From contig NC_048539.1 in assembly GCF_902806685.2 (NCBI RefSeq), positions 4,104,501 to 4,168,500 on the forward strand: a stretch of DNA of 64,000 nt, given 5' to 3'. The first letter of the stretch is position 1. Every line of letters starts with the position of its first letter. The position numbers were made by a program, and so were the translations under genes. This stretch comes from Maniola hyperantus (Eukaryota > Arthropoda > Insecta > Lepidoptera > Nymphalidae). Shown here one piece after another: positions 31,183 through 43,305 of the stretch. Below the pieces are notes generated by a model. That model saw only the letters and a list, made by a program, of their open reading frames with translations. It made no database searches and had not been told where the DNA came from.

Positions 31183-31620
31183 AACCGGCCAAGTGCGAGT
31201 CAGGCTCGCGCAATGAGGGTTCCGTTTTACAGTCGTAATTTTTCGTCATTCTGCACGATAATTCAAAAACTATGATGCATAAAAATAAATAAAAAATCTG
31301 TTTTAGAATGCACAAGTAAAGCCCTTTCATATGATACTCCACTTGATATAGTTATCTTACTTAGAAAATTGAAAATACTAATTATTTGTTCATGACCACA
31401 ATTTAATTTTTCTTTGCGTGATGTAACCGTAAATTCACGGTTTCAGATTTTTCCCCAAATGTCAGCTATAAGATCTACCTACCTGCTAAATTTCATGATT
31501 CTAGGTAAACGGGAAGTACCCTGTAGGTTTCTCGACAGACAGACGGACAGACAAACAGACAACAAAGTGATCCTATAAGGGCTCTGTTTTTCCTTTTGAG
31601 GTACGGAACCCTAAAAATCA
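31183..31620 (+). repeat. Repeat A copy, near full length
   Basis: Runs from AAAAAACCGGCCAAGTGCGA through 'gaatgcacaagtaaagccct', 'atttcatgattctaggtaaa', a CAGA microsatellite and 'cttttgaggtacggaaccct' to AAAAA. It is the plus-strand reference for the family (8778, 34333, 41008, 45330, 49637, 58822). Confidence 0.85.
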
Positions 31621-31649
31621 AGAAGTAGGCACCTCATTGTGTAGGATGA

Positions 31650-31720
31650 TTTTTTTTTAAATCTTTATTTTCATGAAACTTTTGTCCGACACGGACACGC
31701 CAGCCCCATCGTAACATATT
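31650..31720 (-). repeat. LINE/SINE 3' end with poly(A) signal
   Basis: On the minus strand: 'ggctggcgtgtccgtgtcgg', then 'acaaaagtttcatgaaaata', AAGATTT and an A-run. The same 3' end is at 48139-48205. AATAAAGATT before the A-run is a canonical poly(A) signal. Confidence 0.6.
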
Positions 31721-31774
31721 TTTTTTTGTAGGATGTTACGGGACCCTTCGTGTGCGAGTCCAGTCAATTCACCG

Positions 31775-32045
31775 GTGTTTTAATACGGTATTTGACAACT
31801 AGTCAAATCAGTAACTTTTTATCAAACGTCAAAAACGCGCGCTTAGTATGCGAGATTCTATGGAATACCGGTGTGTGACGTCACAATCATTTGACGTGCT
31901 TTTTTTAGTTTAATCGATAATTTAAAATGGTTAATACACTTAAAACCAACAAAGGAAGTGGATTTTGACGTATTTTGGAAGACCCTCTATTTAATAATCA
32001 CTGAGATATAATTTATTTTTGATGTAGTCAAATACCCAATTGTGA
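31775..32045. repeat. Probable dispersed repeat, class unknown
   Basis: 'tatttgacaactagtcaaat', 'gtgtgtgacgtcacaatcat' and 'aaggaagtggattttgacgt' are phrases I associate with a common lepidopteran repeat. It begins and ends with related 'gacaactagtcaaat' and 'gatgtagtcaaatacccaat'. There is no second copy in this window, so this is from memory. Confidence 0.35.
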
Positions 32046-32049
32046 GCTC

Positions 32050-32655
32050 TGTGTGTTTGTGTACTTTTGTATAAATTAATGTACCTACATTGTAGATTAT
32101 TTATATAGTAGGCTATCGAAAAAAAAACCAGTACAAAAATCTCTCATTTTACCGTAATTGGTTTTAATTGGTTAAGCCTCGTTTCCGAACCTTGACCAAA
32201 TAGCCAAATACGTGAGCACGTTTGTTAACACGTTGCCAAACATGGGAGCAATTTAGTCGTGAACTACTCGTGCCTTCACATTTCGCAACCCACGGTTATA
32301 TTAACTATCGTTCAATTTTAATTTTCTAACAAAATAGTAGTTTTAACTATTATGGACATAATTGAGGTAAAATCTGATTCTAGGTAACTAGATAGCAATC
32401 ATTTCTGTCGAGGATCGATATACTTGAATCTTTATTTGAGGTTTTTTGAACAGTCATAACAGTACATTATCAAAATCGTGCCGCGTGGTTTTTAAAAATT
32501 AACATTGGTGCTTCGTCTGTTCACAATCTTTAACTAAAATCACATTTCTAAATTTATTATAGTGCCCTTTTACAATGTGAGGATAACACTACTTTTAGAC
32601 ATGTTTTAGACCTGTCAATTTAGTTTATAGATTGAATAGAACCGAATTAGAAAAT
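32050..32655. other. No recognised gene
   Basis: AT-rich sequence with no supported feature. Confidence 0.35.
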
Positions 32656-32659
32656 CTTA

Positions 32660-32890
32660 CTACTTACTTATTAATAAATGCTAAAGTGTGTTTGTTTGTT
32701 GGTTTGCCCTTTAATCACGCCGCAACAGAGCAATCACAAGCTAAGTTGATTGATAGCTTCATGAGATGTACGTGGTTTTTTTGACATGGATATTTGCAGT
32801 TAAAGACATATAGGCTACTTTTTATTCCGGAAAATTAAAAATTTCTCACGGGATTTTAAAAGACCTAAATGCACGCATAATTATCTAGTT
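32660..32890 (+). repeat. Repeat Q copy, variant head
   Basis: Begins 'ataaatgctaaagtgtgttt', has the variant 'cgccgcaacagagcaatcac' head, then 'ggctactttttattccggaa' and the end 'cataattatctagtt'. Confidence 0.65.
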
Positions 32891-32894
32891 TTAG

Positions 32895-34330
32895 TTTTGA
32901 ATAACTGCTAAAGTGAGGTGCCTCTCTGTTGTGTTTTACACCACTAACATATCAATTAATTTAGTTGCATGCCCTTGGATTTATCAGCTTCATAATTCGA
33001 TCTACCATGCGGGCTTTTCGTTACTTACAAGCCTTCTTTTTAGCATGTACTCAAAGATAATAAAAATATTGAGTATATACTCGTATGTTACTACCACGAA
33101 TTACACTGATTTATTTTGGGAATGTTTTCAGTTAGGGACAGAGTATACTTACGTTTAAACGAAATGCTTATCATATGCTTTAGATCCCCTGTTTAATAGG
33201 GAGCATTAGTTTAAATAAGTAAACTGTTTTCGTGTTTATTCGCAACTATAATTAATCTTTCTCCAAAACATTTTGCTAATTTAATGTTTAGAATCCACCA
33301 TATAAGATTAGACTATTCTAAAATTTTTTTAGCACATTCAAAATTTTTATAGAGATTCTGTTTTCGTATAATTTGTAGATATTCGATAGCTTTTTTTGAA
33401 ACTTTTGAGTATTAGAGAGGTAATTTTAACGGTTAAACCAATTTACCGCAAATTAAGAAAATTAAGAGTTTTACTTTAAAGGTGTAATTTTACCGTGGCT
33501 TCCTGCGGCGAAGCCTATCTTCATTTATCTTAATGGCCACTCAACTTAACCACTGACTGGTCTGTACTTAAACAGTAATAGATTAACCTTAGCGTCCAAT
33601 GACCTGGCCATGTGTTTGAGCTAAATTATTAAATGTTTCCACAGTAAGTACGCCCAACGACCCAGGCGTTGTAAATTCCTTTAGACTTTATGATACGTGA
33701 CAGCGAGGTATGACTGTAACACGCGACACAAGTGTCGCGCAATTGTATACGAAGTACAAACAGTCGCGCATCACGGTTGTTCACCTCAAATCCACTTCAT
33801 ACATTTCTATACAAAACAAAGCACTGCAGAGTCGCCATACGAGTAGATATAGACCATATTATTGTGGTGTCGCCTCCCAAGTGTCATGTGTTACCGTCGC
33901 GCGTTGCGATCAGAGCCACGGGCGCATGAGTAGAATAGTCTTTTTGTTTGTTGTCAAAGTTTGTTGTTACTAGTATTGGTGGAATGTTGTCGTACGAGTA
34001 TTAATAATATTATGTAGATACAAATACATAAATCACAAACTAAGTAATACGTTAATTAATTGATTAAAATTGAATAATCATTGCCCTAGTAACAAGTGTA
34101 TCGTGAGATAGCGGATGACATACAACAGGTGGGTAATCAAAAATATATTCAACGTTGTCTTCCGCTGTCGGTGGAAGTGAAGCCTTAATTTCCGCTCAAT
34201 CAGTTTCACGTTCGAAGAGATATGATCGTTCTTTTTTCGGTCAGTGAACTTTGTAGATTTCGGTGCAGATTTTCATCTCAGTTCAAGAGATTATATCCCC
34301 GTAATAATAGAAGTGCAAATTTTGTTGTAA
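32895..34330. other. No recognised gene
   Basis: Includes a GC-richer patch (33640-33930) with the palindrome CGCGACAC-AA-GTGTCGCG at 33722-33739. The 81-87 codon frames here have no motif I recognise. Confidence 0.35.
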
Positions 34331-34332
34331 GT

Positions 34333-34773
34333 TGTTTTTAGAGTTCTGTACCTCAAAAGGAAAAAAGAACCCCTTTAGGATCACTTTGCTGTCTGTCTGT
34401 CGGTCCGTCTGTCCATCGTGTCTGTCAAGAAAACCTTCCCGTTGACCTAGAATCATAAAATTTGGTAGGTAGGTAGGTCTTATAGCACAAGTAAAGGAAT
34501 AAATCCGAAAACCGTGAATTTGTGGGTACATCACAAAAAAAATTAAAATGTGTTCATGAACAAATAATTAATTAGTATTTTCAATTTTCAAAGTAAGATA
34601 ACTATACCAAGTGGGGTATCATATGAAAAGGCTCATGTACATTCTTAAACAGATTTTTACTTATTTTTACGCATAATAGTTTTTGATTGATCGTGCAAAA
34701 TGTCAAAAAAATACGACTGTAGTACGGAACCCTCGGTGCGGGAGTCTGACTCGCAGTTGGCCGGTTTTTTAAT
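34333..34773 (-). repeat. Repeat A copy
   Basis: Full family order on the minus strand from AAAAAACCGGCCAACTGCGA to 'gaggtacagaactctaaaaa', with a short CTGT microsatellite at 34391-34420. Confidence 0.85.
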
Positions 34774-34774
34774 G

Positions 34775-35405
34775 TGGCATTCAATCTTTAATCATTTTAT
34801 GTAAGCACAGACCACTAAACTGAAAGCCTTGAACAATTTTATTTATAGCTAGGTTTATTAATTTTGTTTATCAAAATATATAGTCGTTTAGAATAATTAT
34901 TATCCAAAAATGAAAAAAGAAAAGTCAAGCAGAATATTCTGATTAAAATATCAACCCTTTTTTCAAAAAGCTTAAAGCTTTTAATATTCTCTGTAATTCG
35001 AAAAATAGTTTTTTCTAAAAGTAAAGTTTTCAATAAACTACCGTTAGTGCACGGTTTGATCAATGCCACATCAATGCCTACCTAACCTTTAGCATTGAAT
35101 CTAGGCTACGGCATATCAACAGATGCTAATAATCTACTTTGAAACTTAGTTACTGAGATAGAAGATTCAAAATTCCTTAGTTTTGTACTTAGTAAAAGTT
35201 ATTTTTGCTAGCGTCTTCTTTGATTGGGTAATACTGAGAACAATGTGGCTGTGTTAACGAAATAACTTACTTGGTTTTATTTCATGTCTGGACGTAAATG
35301 TTCGTAATTATTTATTGATTGCGCTTTTACTAAGACTTTTGAATGTATTTTGCAACGTTTCTGGAATGTGAGTTTATCTGATCTATAAGATTAAATTAAA
35401 ATGTA
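34775..35405. other. No recognised gene
   Basis: AT-rich sequence, no supported feature. Confidence 0.35.
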
Positions 35406-35409
35406 TTCG

Positions 35410-35560
35410 ATTAGATGATGCTCGCGACTTTATCCGCGTGGTGCAAGGCGTTTTAAAATCCCGTGAGGATTCTTTGATTTTCTGAGATACAAAATAGCCT
35501 GTATCTTTATTCTTTCATTGGGATACAATCTAACCGGGGTACCAAATTTTGTCAAAAAAA
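35410..35560 (-). repeat. Repeat Q, distal part
   Basis: The plus strand reads 'agatgatgctcgcgacttta', 'aaaatcccgtgaggattctt' and 'gtaccaaattttgtcaaaaa', the reverse of the Q tail. The head is missing. Confidence 0.65.
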
Positions 35561-35564
35561 GTGA

Positions 35565-36565
35565 CATGGTTAGTTTGTTTTTAAAAAAAGCTATCTATGT
35601 CAGCTCTATAAGATTTCTGCTCATCATTGTTTTTTTATAAAAAAAAAACAATTTTGGTTCGTAAAAAACAGTTAAAAAAAATAGTTATCCGGATAATATG
35701 GGTGCGGATATGGATCGTGAATAGATGGCGCGTTAATCGCATTGCAACGCAGGCCGGGCTTTCAGTAGGGCTCATCAATTGCAGGATTTCAGTACCTACC
35801 TAAGGTAAAAAATAAACAAGACATTTTGTAATTCGAAATCGTCTTCGTCAGGCTAAAAGTGAAACTCTACTTTTTGCTAACAGATGCCTTTTAAAAGGTA
35901 TTACTGAACAAATAAAATAATCTTTAATTTCAAAAAAATTCAGGCAGACAACTTCCTAACTGATAAAAGCAATTAAATAAACGAGGTAGGTACCTGTAAA
36001 TTCATTTAATTGATTTATTTGGTTAGGAAGTAAAAGTGGAACAATTTACCTCGTAAAAAGCTTTGCAGTTTTTAAGATATGAGTTTAAATAACATTAACA
36101 ATATTTGAAACTTTTGTTTAAGAATTTTTACTTTCACTGAGTGTCATGGTTTCCTACGAATCTTTCTATCCGCTGCTAAATTCATCAACTTTTATATTTA
36201 CCACAGGAATTAGGTACCTTTGTTGTTAAAACTCAGTATACAGCTCAAACCGTCTGCGTCAAGAAACTTGAATTTTTCTATGTAGGGTTGTCATAGATTC
36301 CCACTAAGGATTTTCCGAAATTTAGTCATATAATAAATATAGTATAATAGTCAGGTCGGTTGGTGAGTACCTACTTGGTAGTTAGTAATTACGATAATTT
36401 CCAAAGTTGTCCAATCTGAAGTTGCACCATGGCGGTATGCGCAGAACAAGTAAACGATTAACTACAAAAGCTCGGTTGTGATCTGTTTTGTACAATGTGA
36501 ATTCATACTCCTCGTGTTCAGGTTGGACTACTTGTTTTGCTCTATAATTATAGTATTAATAAAAA
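35565..36565. other. No recognised gene; local inverted repeat
   Basis: AT-rich. 'acttcctaactgataaaag' (~35950) and 'ttatttggttaggaagt' (~36016-36032) form an imperfect inverted pair around 'caattaaataaacgaggta'. It is too degenerate to call an element. Confidence 0.35.
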
Positions 36566-36571
36566 CGCATG

Positions 36572-36728
36572 CATAAGGTCGAGAGGTCGCAGATCGGTGA
36601 GGGAACGCCCCGCACACCCGCACAGCCCCCGTGCTAACCCGGTGCGGGCGAGCGCGATTAACTTGCGGTGTGCGGGGTGTCCCCCCGCCTCATACCACGA
36701 TTGCCATCTCGACCTGTTGCGTACTATA
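36572..36728. mobile_element. GC-rich foldback MITE, copy 3
   Basis: The interior GGGAACGCCCCGCACACCCG pairs with 'ggtgtgcggggtgtcccc'. The right end is GCCATCTCGACCTGTTGCGT-ACTATA. The left terminus is degraded (AAGGTCGAGAGGTCGCAGAT). The frame at 36537-36779 is a by-product. Confidence 0.8.
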
Positions 36729-36729
36729 G

Positions 36730-37040
36730 GTACATTTTATATTTATCAATGTCTTTATTTGCGGCCTGAAAATTTTTAAACTACTTATTCATAAAAAAAT
36801 ACCTTATACGACAATGTAACCAAATGTTACGCCGTAAAAGCCGCAAGTAATATTACATACTTGTAAATTATTGCAAATAAGATGTAAGAAGTTTAGAAAG
36901 TACATATTGAAATCACTTTATGTAAGATGTTGAGACGAGAGAGCTAGAACAAACATCCGAAGCACCAGTTGAGGATGATTAGATACAATCAATCAATACT
37001 TATAATAATACTGTACCTACATAGTGAATGTTAATAGGCT
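36730..37040. other. No recognised feature
   Basis: AT-rich sequence, nothing supported. Confidence 0.35.
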
Positions 37041-37045
37041 TTTAG

Positions 37046-37350
37046 GCTGTGATAGTGTAGTGGTTAGGCGTAGGACGTCCACCTCCTAATTGGAGGTCGG
37101 GTGTTTGATCCCGGGCACGTACCTCTAACTTTTCGGAGTTATGTGCGTTTTAATTAATTAAATATCACTTACATTAACGGTGAATAATAACATCGTGTGC
37201 AAACCTGCATGCCTGAGAGTTCTCCATAATGTTCTCAAAAGTGTGTGAAGTCTGCCAATCCGAACATGGCCAGCGTGGTATGGCCAAAATTCTTCTCATT
37301 CTGAGAGAAGACCCGTGCTTGTAGTGAGCCGGCAATGGACTTATCGTGAT
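37046..37350 (+). repeat. tRNA-derived SINE, near full length
   Basis: The tRNA-like head has an A box TAGTGTAGTGG (37053-37063) and a B box GTTTGATCCC (37103-37112), spaced as in a pol III internal promoter. The body follows: 'cctctaacttttcggagtta', 'gagagttctccataatgttc', 'gtctgccaatccgaacatgg', 'ttctcattctgagagaagac' and 'gtagtgagccggcaatggac', ending in a GATGAC-like tail. It is the reference for copies at 1-150, 13645-13750 and 17565-17985. Confidence 0.85.
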
Positions 37351-37354
37351 GACG

Positions 37355-38145
37355 AACGAATAATACACCGATGCAAGTTAATTTTATCCTGATTTGTGCA
37401 TCAAGCGTTATATTACTTGCTAGCTTCGTAAGCTCGGGTTGCCTTTGAAAGATTACTCTAGAGATGAAGCCGCCTTTGCACCTTAGCACAATTGTTTACC
37501 TTCTTGTTTTTTTGTCTTATTCTTTAAAATAAAGCTTATAAGCCAAAAAGTGTTTAAAAACATTATTGCTCTATCAAGTCCGAAACATTATCATGTGTTT
37601 AAGAACTAAATATACGATAATTTAGTAATATAACATGAACCAAATTATATAGTGTTACGACTTAAACGGACTGTGGCGGCAAAATAAGCTACAGGCTTTA
37701 TATGAACTGGTTAATAGGCGTGTAAACCGCTGCTAGCGTAGAATTTACGCAAAACGTTAAGTATTGTACCTACCTACCACCATTATGTAAATAGCATGTG
37801 ATTACTTAGGCTATCTTCGGTATGATCTACACGTACTTAGTTACAATTAAAGAACCATAACATAGGTGAAGGATGAAAGTGTTAACGTCTGTTTTGGTTA
37901 GTTTATTATGTGTACATACATTTTTGGTAATCTATCGTCACTAACTGTCGAAAATGGCCCGAAATTATCTAATCAATCTATCTGTAATCTGTCGATAAAT
38001 TACTTAACGACATTATTATTTGTCAAAAGAGATAAATGACAACGTTGATGAGTAACTCATCGAATTGACAAATTTTATCGATTTGAAAACAGCAACAGCT
38101 GAGTATCTTGTATTTTACAAATTTTTATAAAGTTATTACAAACTA
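37355..38145. other. No recognised gene
   Basis: AT-rich sequence with no supported feature. GATGAGT-A-ACTCATC near 38046-38060 is a small palindrome. Confidence 0.35.
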
Positions 38146-38147
38146 GA

Positions 38148-38356
38148 TGATGCCCGCGACTTCGCCTGCGAGGATTTAGGTTTTTAAAAATCCCGTGGGA
38201 ACTCTTTTATTATCTGGGATAAAAAGTAGCATATATGTATATATGTCCTTCTCCGGGATGTAAGCTCTGTACCTTTCATAAAAAATCGGTTGAACTGTTG
38301 GGCCGTGAAAAGCTAGCAGACAGACAGACTTTCGCATTTATAATATTATTATAGAT
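38148..38356 (-). repeat. Repeat Q copy, full length
   Basis: Reverse of the Q order: 'ctagatgatgcccgcgactt', 'aaaaatcccgtgggaactct', 'gggccgtgaaaagctagcag' and 'tcgcatttataatattatta'. Confidence 0.8.
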
Positions 38357-38904
38357 TTTCCGAATTTACGTTTTTCTTAATTATTGTTTGTAGAGTTTAA
38401 AAACTATGAATTCGGGCACACTATACCTACTTAGTGGGTTATACATATGTGCTTATTAGCTGTAGATATGTGAGTAACTGAAGGCCTAATTCTGCCTAAT
38501 ACTGCATACACCTACTTAGTAATTTCTGTTAGATTAAGCGGTAAAGCAAAAAGTTCGTTATTTATTAATTGCTTATTAGCATAAAGCCATACAGAACGTG
38601 TGACCATAAGCAGTAGATATACTAATGTACGTAAATGGTCAGAGCGAGAATTCTAGGCAAGCTTGCGATCAGTGGGGAAAAGTGCTGTTAATTAAACGGT
38701 TCCACTCTCGATTCTCGTGCATAGCTGATTAGATGAGATGAGTTAGATAATATTAATGACTGGCAGATGCACGTGTGAGTTTCTTAGGAAATAGATGGAA
38801 TAACTAATTCAAAAAGTTTTCTAAATATCCGCCTGCGTTTAGCACTGCATCATATCATCAAAGTTCTAAGCATAAAAAATAATATGACGTTGAAACCAGC
38901 AAAA

Positions 38905-39050
38905 TATGCAAAAGTGTGCCTGTCTGCGTGCTAGCTTTTCACGGCCCATCTGTTTAAGCATTTAGCATAAGGAGTATTTTTAATCCCGAGAAACCAAAGA
39001 GTTCGCACGGGATCAAGAAAACCGAAATTGAATGAAGTTGCGGGCACCAT
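38905..39050 (+). repeat. Repeat Q copy, internally deleted
   Basis: 'gctagcttttcacggcccat' then 'aaccaaagagttcgcacggg' and 'gaagttgcgggcaccat'. The central part is missing. Confidence 0.65.
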
Positions 39051-39321
39051 TAAATTATATTCGAGAAGAGATTTAAAAATGGCGTAATAAAGTGAACAAG
39101 CTATCATTTCAAAATAATGTGTTTTAGCTCGTAGTGCGTAATATTTGTTTTGCTCAATTCGGAGTGGCTAAGTAATTGACGAGTATTTCAATAAATATGT
39201 CCGCAATGACATGAAAATCACGATCTACACGACTGACTTGCATACCCACTTACCTAACTCGATTTTAGGAGTAGTTTCAAAATTACTGTAAGTAGTATGT
39301 AATCACTAATCTCCGACATTC

Positions 39322-39380
39322 CATAGTCTGTTGCGTTGGCATGAACTTGAATAAAGTTCTATGGCAGACGCAATACTATG
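39322..39380. repeat. Imperfect hairpin, pre-miRNA-like shape
   Basis: CATAGTCTGTTGCGTTGGCA-TGAACT (39322-39347) pairs with AGTTCTATGGCAGACGCAAT-ACTATG (39355-39380) over a 7-base loop, with three small internal mismatches or bulges. A second perfect 13-bp inverted repeat overlaps its right edge (39373-39385 with 39399-39411). It could be a small foldback transposon end or a microRNA-type hairpin. Confidence 0.5.
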
Positions 39381-39414
39381 TAATAGTAATGAACATATTA
39401 TTACATAGTATATA

Positions 39415-41005
39415 CCTATATGCCTCAAGGCAAACAGATTGACCCATATTAATAATATAGGTATTAGGTATGTAACGTATTGCATTTTCCTTCAGTCTTT
39501 ACTGGAACAAGTCTTTTAGAAACATTCCAACTTCAACGATAGCTTCGTCTTTATATGGGCTTCACTGTCGTTTACTTTCTGATGTCCTGGTATCCACTGT
39601 CCAGTTACTTTATCGCCATATAAACTTGATTTGTCTATATCCATTTTTGTTGTTCTTAATTAATGTCTGGTTATGCACATGCGACATTTTATAGAAAAGT
39701 AGATATAGAAGTTTGTAGCGATATACTGTGTACCTAGTTCATATTTTATCAAGACTTAGGTATGTCTTAGATAGACGACATGTTATGTTTTAAGGCGACT
39801 TTTTTGCTTTATTCAATTAGGGGTTTTGTAACTACCAAAATTATTAAATTAACAAAATAAAAAATATAAATCATTAATAAATAAGTAAGTAGAATTACAA
39901 AAAAAAATACTCATCAAGAAAATAGGTAAATGAGACATAAATTGCACACATTCATACAATGTTGAAAATCCTCAATTTTATTTCACACGACTCACAGAGA
40001 AGAGACTCCGTAATTTTCACCAAAAAATAAATTTAGTTAGAGACATGACGTGTCCAGATAATGATCACTTAAACTTCTTCTTTAGGACTAACCATCTTTA
40101 GAACTAATTTTATTAGTTCTACTTATACAAAATTATCTTATATTATTTTTCAAATACGAAGGTACTCATAAAAAGTACTGATAATCCGGTCGAGCAACGC
40201 ATTCTAAATTAGTTGAGCTTTCAGGAAGTTGACAGTCAGTCTAGTTTTAGTTACGAGTAAGTTTATAAAATAGATATACCTACTTTAATTAAATGTCAAA
40301 TTTATTTTCTTTAAGATATTATGTTGAATGCTGATGAAAGTCTAATTATGAATTATAGCCGCTTCAAAGCGTGTGAATTTTTTCTACACTTCACTTGCTT
40401 TCTTTGATTGTCCTCCTTTAATAAAATGGCCAATTAGTCGCCAAACTGACAAACAGTTTCACCTAAATACCTATTTTAACGGGTGAGTATATTTTTGCTA
40501 GTCACTGAGACAGTGAAATGGATATAGGTAATATACAAGTACGCTGGAAGACGTGTGCCATACAAAATGCAAAACGCCCTACCAGCGTACCTACTGGGAA
40601 TTAAAATTGATAATTTGTGTGGAATGGTAGAGTGCACTAGAGTGAGGAACTATCGGTACGACCCTGAATCGTCGATACGTCAAATGTGATGTGAAATTAT
40701 AGAAAAAAATAGAGCTACCTGCGTCTAACTAACATTTGACACCTGCCAGTGACGTCAAAGCCTCGACGTTTTGTTAGAAGTCGTAAACTTTTTAAACTGT
40801 GCTAAATATGGTCTTGTTGACACTATGTTGACAAATGTCTCATCTCTATAATTTAGTTTCGAGTACGCTCACATGACGCTCATTGCTGCTATCAATTGCA
40901 ATGTCAAAATGACGAAAATCAAGTTGCTTCAAAAAAGTATCAATCGCATTCGCATGTCCATTGTACCCGTCAGAGGTCAGTATAAAGTATTCAGGACATA
41001 TCTTT
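39415..41005. other. No recognised gene
   Basis: AT-rich sequence. A GTACGCTGG…CCAGCGTAC inverted pair with a ~34-bp spacer lies near 40540-40592. No gene is supported. Confidence 0.35.
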
Positions 41006-41007
41006 TA

Positions 41008-41450
41008 AGGGTTCAGTACCTCAAAAGGAAAAAAAGGGACTCTTATAGAATCACTTCGTTGTCTGTCTCTTCCTCGTCCGTCTGTCGTGTCAGTCAAGAA
41101 AACTTATAAGGTACTTCCCGTTGACCTAGAATCATGAAATTTGGCAGGTAGGTAGGTCTTATAGCACAAATAAAGGAAAAAATCCGAAAACTGAGAATGG
41201 CTAGGTTAGGTTAGGTTACATCCCAAATACTCAGTTAAAAAGTGTTTTCAATTTTCAAAGTAAGATAGCTAGGTATACTAAGTGGGGTATCATATTATGA
41301 AAGGGCTTTACGTGTACATTCTAAAATAGATTTTTATTTATTTTTATGCTAAATAGTTTTTGATTTATCGCGCAAAATGTCGAAAAAATACGACTGTAGT
41401 ATACGGAACCCTCGGTGCACGAGTCTGACTCGCACTTGGCCGGTTTTTCA
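41008..41450 (-). repeat. Repeat A copy
   Basis: Same order as 34333, ending on the plus strand at 'gcacttggccggtttttcaa'. It contains an extra 'taggttaggttaggtta' short repeat near 41202-41218. Confidence 0.85.
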
Positions 41451-41869
41451 AACGCAAACTAACTCTAACTAGCCTCATTACAACGTCCTTCCTAATTTAA
41501 ATCAACGAAAAAATTGAATAAAATATAACGGGGAGTCTTTTTATACGCGAGATACAAAAAAAAAATATATCGGACGAATTTTGCAACTCTACAATTCGAA
41601 ATGCTTTAAAAAGGCTTAATAATAATACGATCGCCAATATTTTTACATGTCGAGGTCGTCGTCTCTCGAATATAGCCTGACGAATCATTTTGAGCCGTGA
41701 AATATTTACTTAAGTCGAGTTTGACATCTCCAAAAATAATCTATTTTTATGAAAATCTAGGTGTTAATGAGCATAAATGAAACTAAGCATTTTCTATGGA
41801 CATCTGCCATTTTGAAAGTTAAACCGCAGCAGGCATAGATTACTTATAAATATTAATTTATTATCTATA

Positions 41870-41990
41870 TGTAGGTGATCCGCCCGGCTTCGCTCGGGTA
41901 ATACTTACGTATATACACACAATTTGTAGCCTATTTGTTCTCAATGAAATAACTTTCTAATGTAAAAGAATTAGAGTCACAATGCTACAC
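41870..41990 (-). repeat. Partial repeat S
   Basis: 'tgatccgcccggcttcgctc' and 'gggtaatac' match the S terminus. The rest is diverged. Confidence 0.45.
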
Positions 41991-42084
41991 GATTGGGTAT
42001 GACTCGTTGGGGACACACCATAAAATCAGTTCCGTAGTTTGAGTTTGTCGATAGCAAACAAATCTTTCCTCTTTATCACTACTC

Positions 42085-42385
42085 TTATTATAAATGCAAA
42101 AGTGTGTTTGTTTGTTGGTTTATTGGTTTGTCCTTCAATCACGTCGCAACGGAGCAATGGATTGACGTGGTTTTTACATGGGTATAATTGAAAACCTGGA
42201 GAGTGACCTAGGCTATACTTTTTATCCTGTTCCGTCCTTCTCCGAGATGTACCTAAGCTAACTCTGTTCCAAAATTGATCGATTTCGGTTAAACTGTTGG
42301 GCCGTGAAAAGCTAGCAGACAGACAGACAGGCAGACAGACAGATAGACAGACTCACCTTCGCATTTATAATATTAGTATGGATAT
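42085..42385. repeat. Two Q-type repeats fused head-out
   Basis: A plus-strand Q head ('ataaatgcaaaagtgtgttt', 'cgtcgcaacggagcaatgga', 'taggctatactttttatcct') runs straight into a minus-strand Q head ('ttctccgagatgtacctaag', 'gggccgtgaaaagctagcag', CAGA repeats, 'gcatttataatattagtatg'). Both outer ends are therefore Q heads. Confidence 0.75.
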
Positions 42386-42389
42386 TGGA

Positions 42390-43200
42390 TATATTGTATG
42401 TTTCAAATAATTATAATATGCAAATTGAACTATACTATATTAGCTCGTGGCAACCTATGTTTAAATTAAATCTCAAATCAAAGTTATATAATTAATCATT
42501 AATGCCGCGAGGTGGTTTCAATTAAATAATAATTGACGTAATATTGTGCGGTGATGCAGAAAATGCAACGTGAGAGTTTGTTATGTAAAAAACGAACAGG
42601 TTTGCGGGAACGGAACTAGGTCGTGGAGCTTTCCGTAAGAACAGAACACAATCGACTTGTCTCTGAATATTCCACTCTGAAATATCTGCGAAAACCTTTC
42701 TATCAAATTACAGATATAGTTCGTACAAAATGACCCCTCACGCGCCATTTTAACTTTTTTAATTAAGTTGCATAACGCTTAGCTTTTTACACTGGAAGGA
42801 ATCCAGTTTCACAGGCACTCCCTGCACTTTCCCTTCAAGACGTGCCTTGAGACATACGCATTTATTTCCGAGTGCATTGACTGCGGTATACCAGCCTTAG
42901 GTACCTCCTTCCAGCCTTAACCATCTACGGCGATGGAAAACTTTGTGATCAAACCAGCATTTTGTTTTGAGGAAATTGAGAATGATTCTTTTAGTAATAT
43001 TGAGGGTAACCATGATTCAAAATTTTGGTGTTTTACTTATTTGTTGCCTTCATGGCGTTTGATGGTAATCAATAAATGTTGTTAAAATAATACCTATTAA
43101 CCTGTGAGATACAGGTATATACAATTTTGTCTAGAATTTAATTAGGCTCGATCGGGGTTATACAAGACCGTGATTAGCGGTCCTTATACAAGCGAAGCGT
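42390..43200. other. No recognised gene
   Basis: AT-rich sequence with no supported feature. Confidence 0.35.
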
Positions 43201-43204
43201 CCAA

Positions 43205-43305
43205 AAGTGGTAAATTAAGATGGCATATAACCACCTGTCCTCTTGGTGGTTTTAGGTTATGTCCAGCTGTGGACGTATTCTATGATTTGTATGATGATAA
43301 CGTAA
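43205..43305 (+). repeat. RTE LINE terminal fragment
   Basis: 'aggttatgtccagctgtgga' followed by 'cgtattctatgatttgtatg' and 'atgat' corresponds to the '(A/G)YVQQWT' codons and ATG-repeat tail of RTE elements. Only the last ~70 bp is recognisable. Confidence 0.5.

Noticed and set aside
33722..33739. CGCGACAC-AA-GTGTCGCG palindrome as an operator
   Set aside because: Small palindromes of this size are expected by chance at this window length and there is no adjacent gene.
36537..36779. 80-codon Arg/Pro-rich open frame
   Set aside because: It lies across the GC-rich foldback MITE; similar frames appear at the other copies purely from their composition.
37046..37120. tRNA gene
   Set aside because: The B box is degenerate and the sequence continues into the SINE body shared with three other copies.
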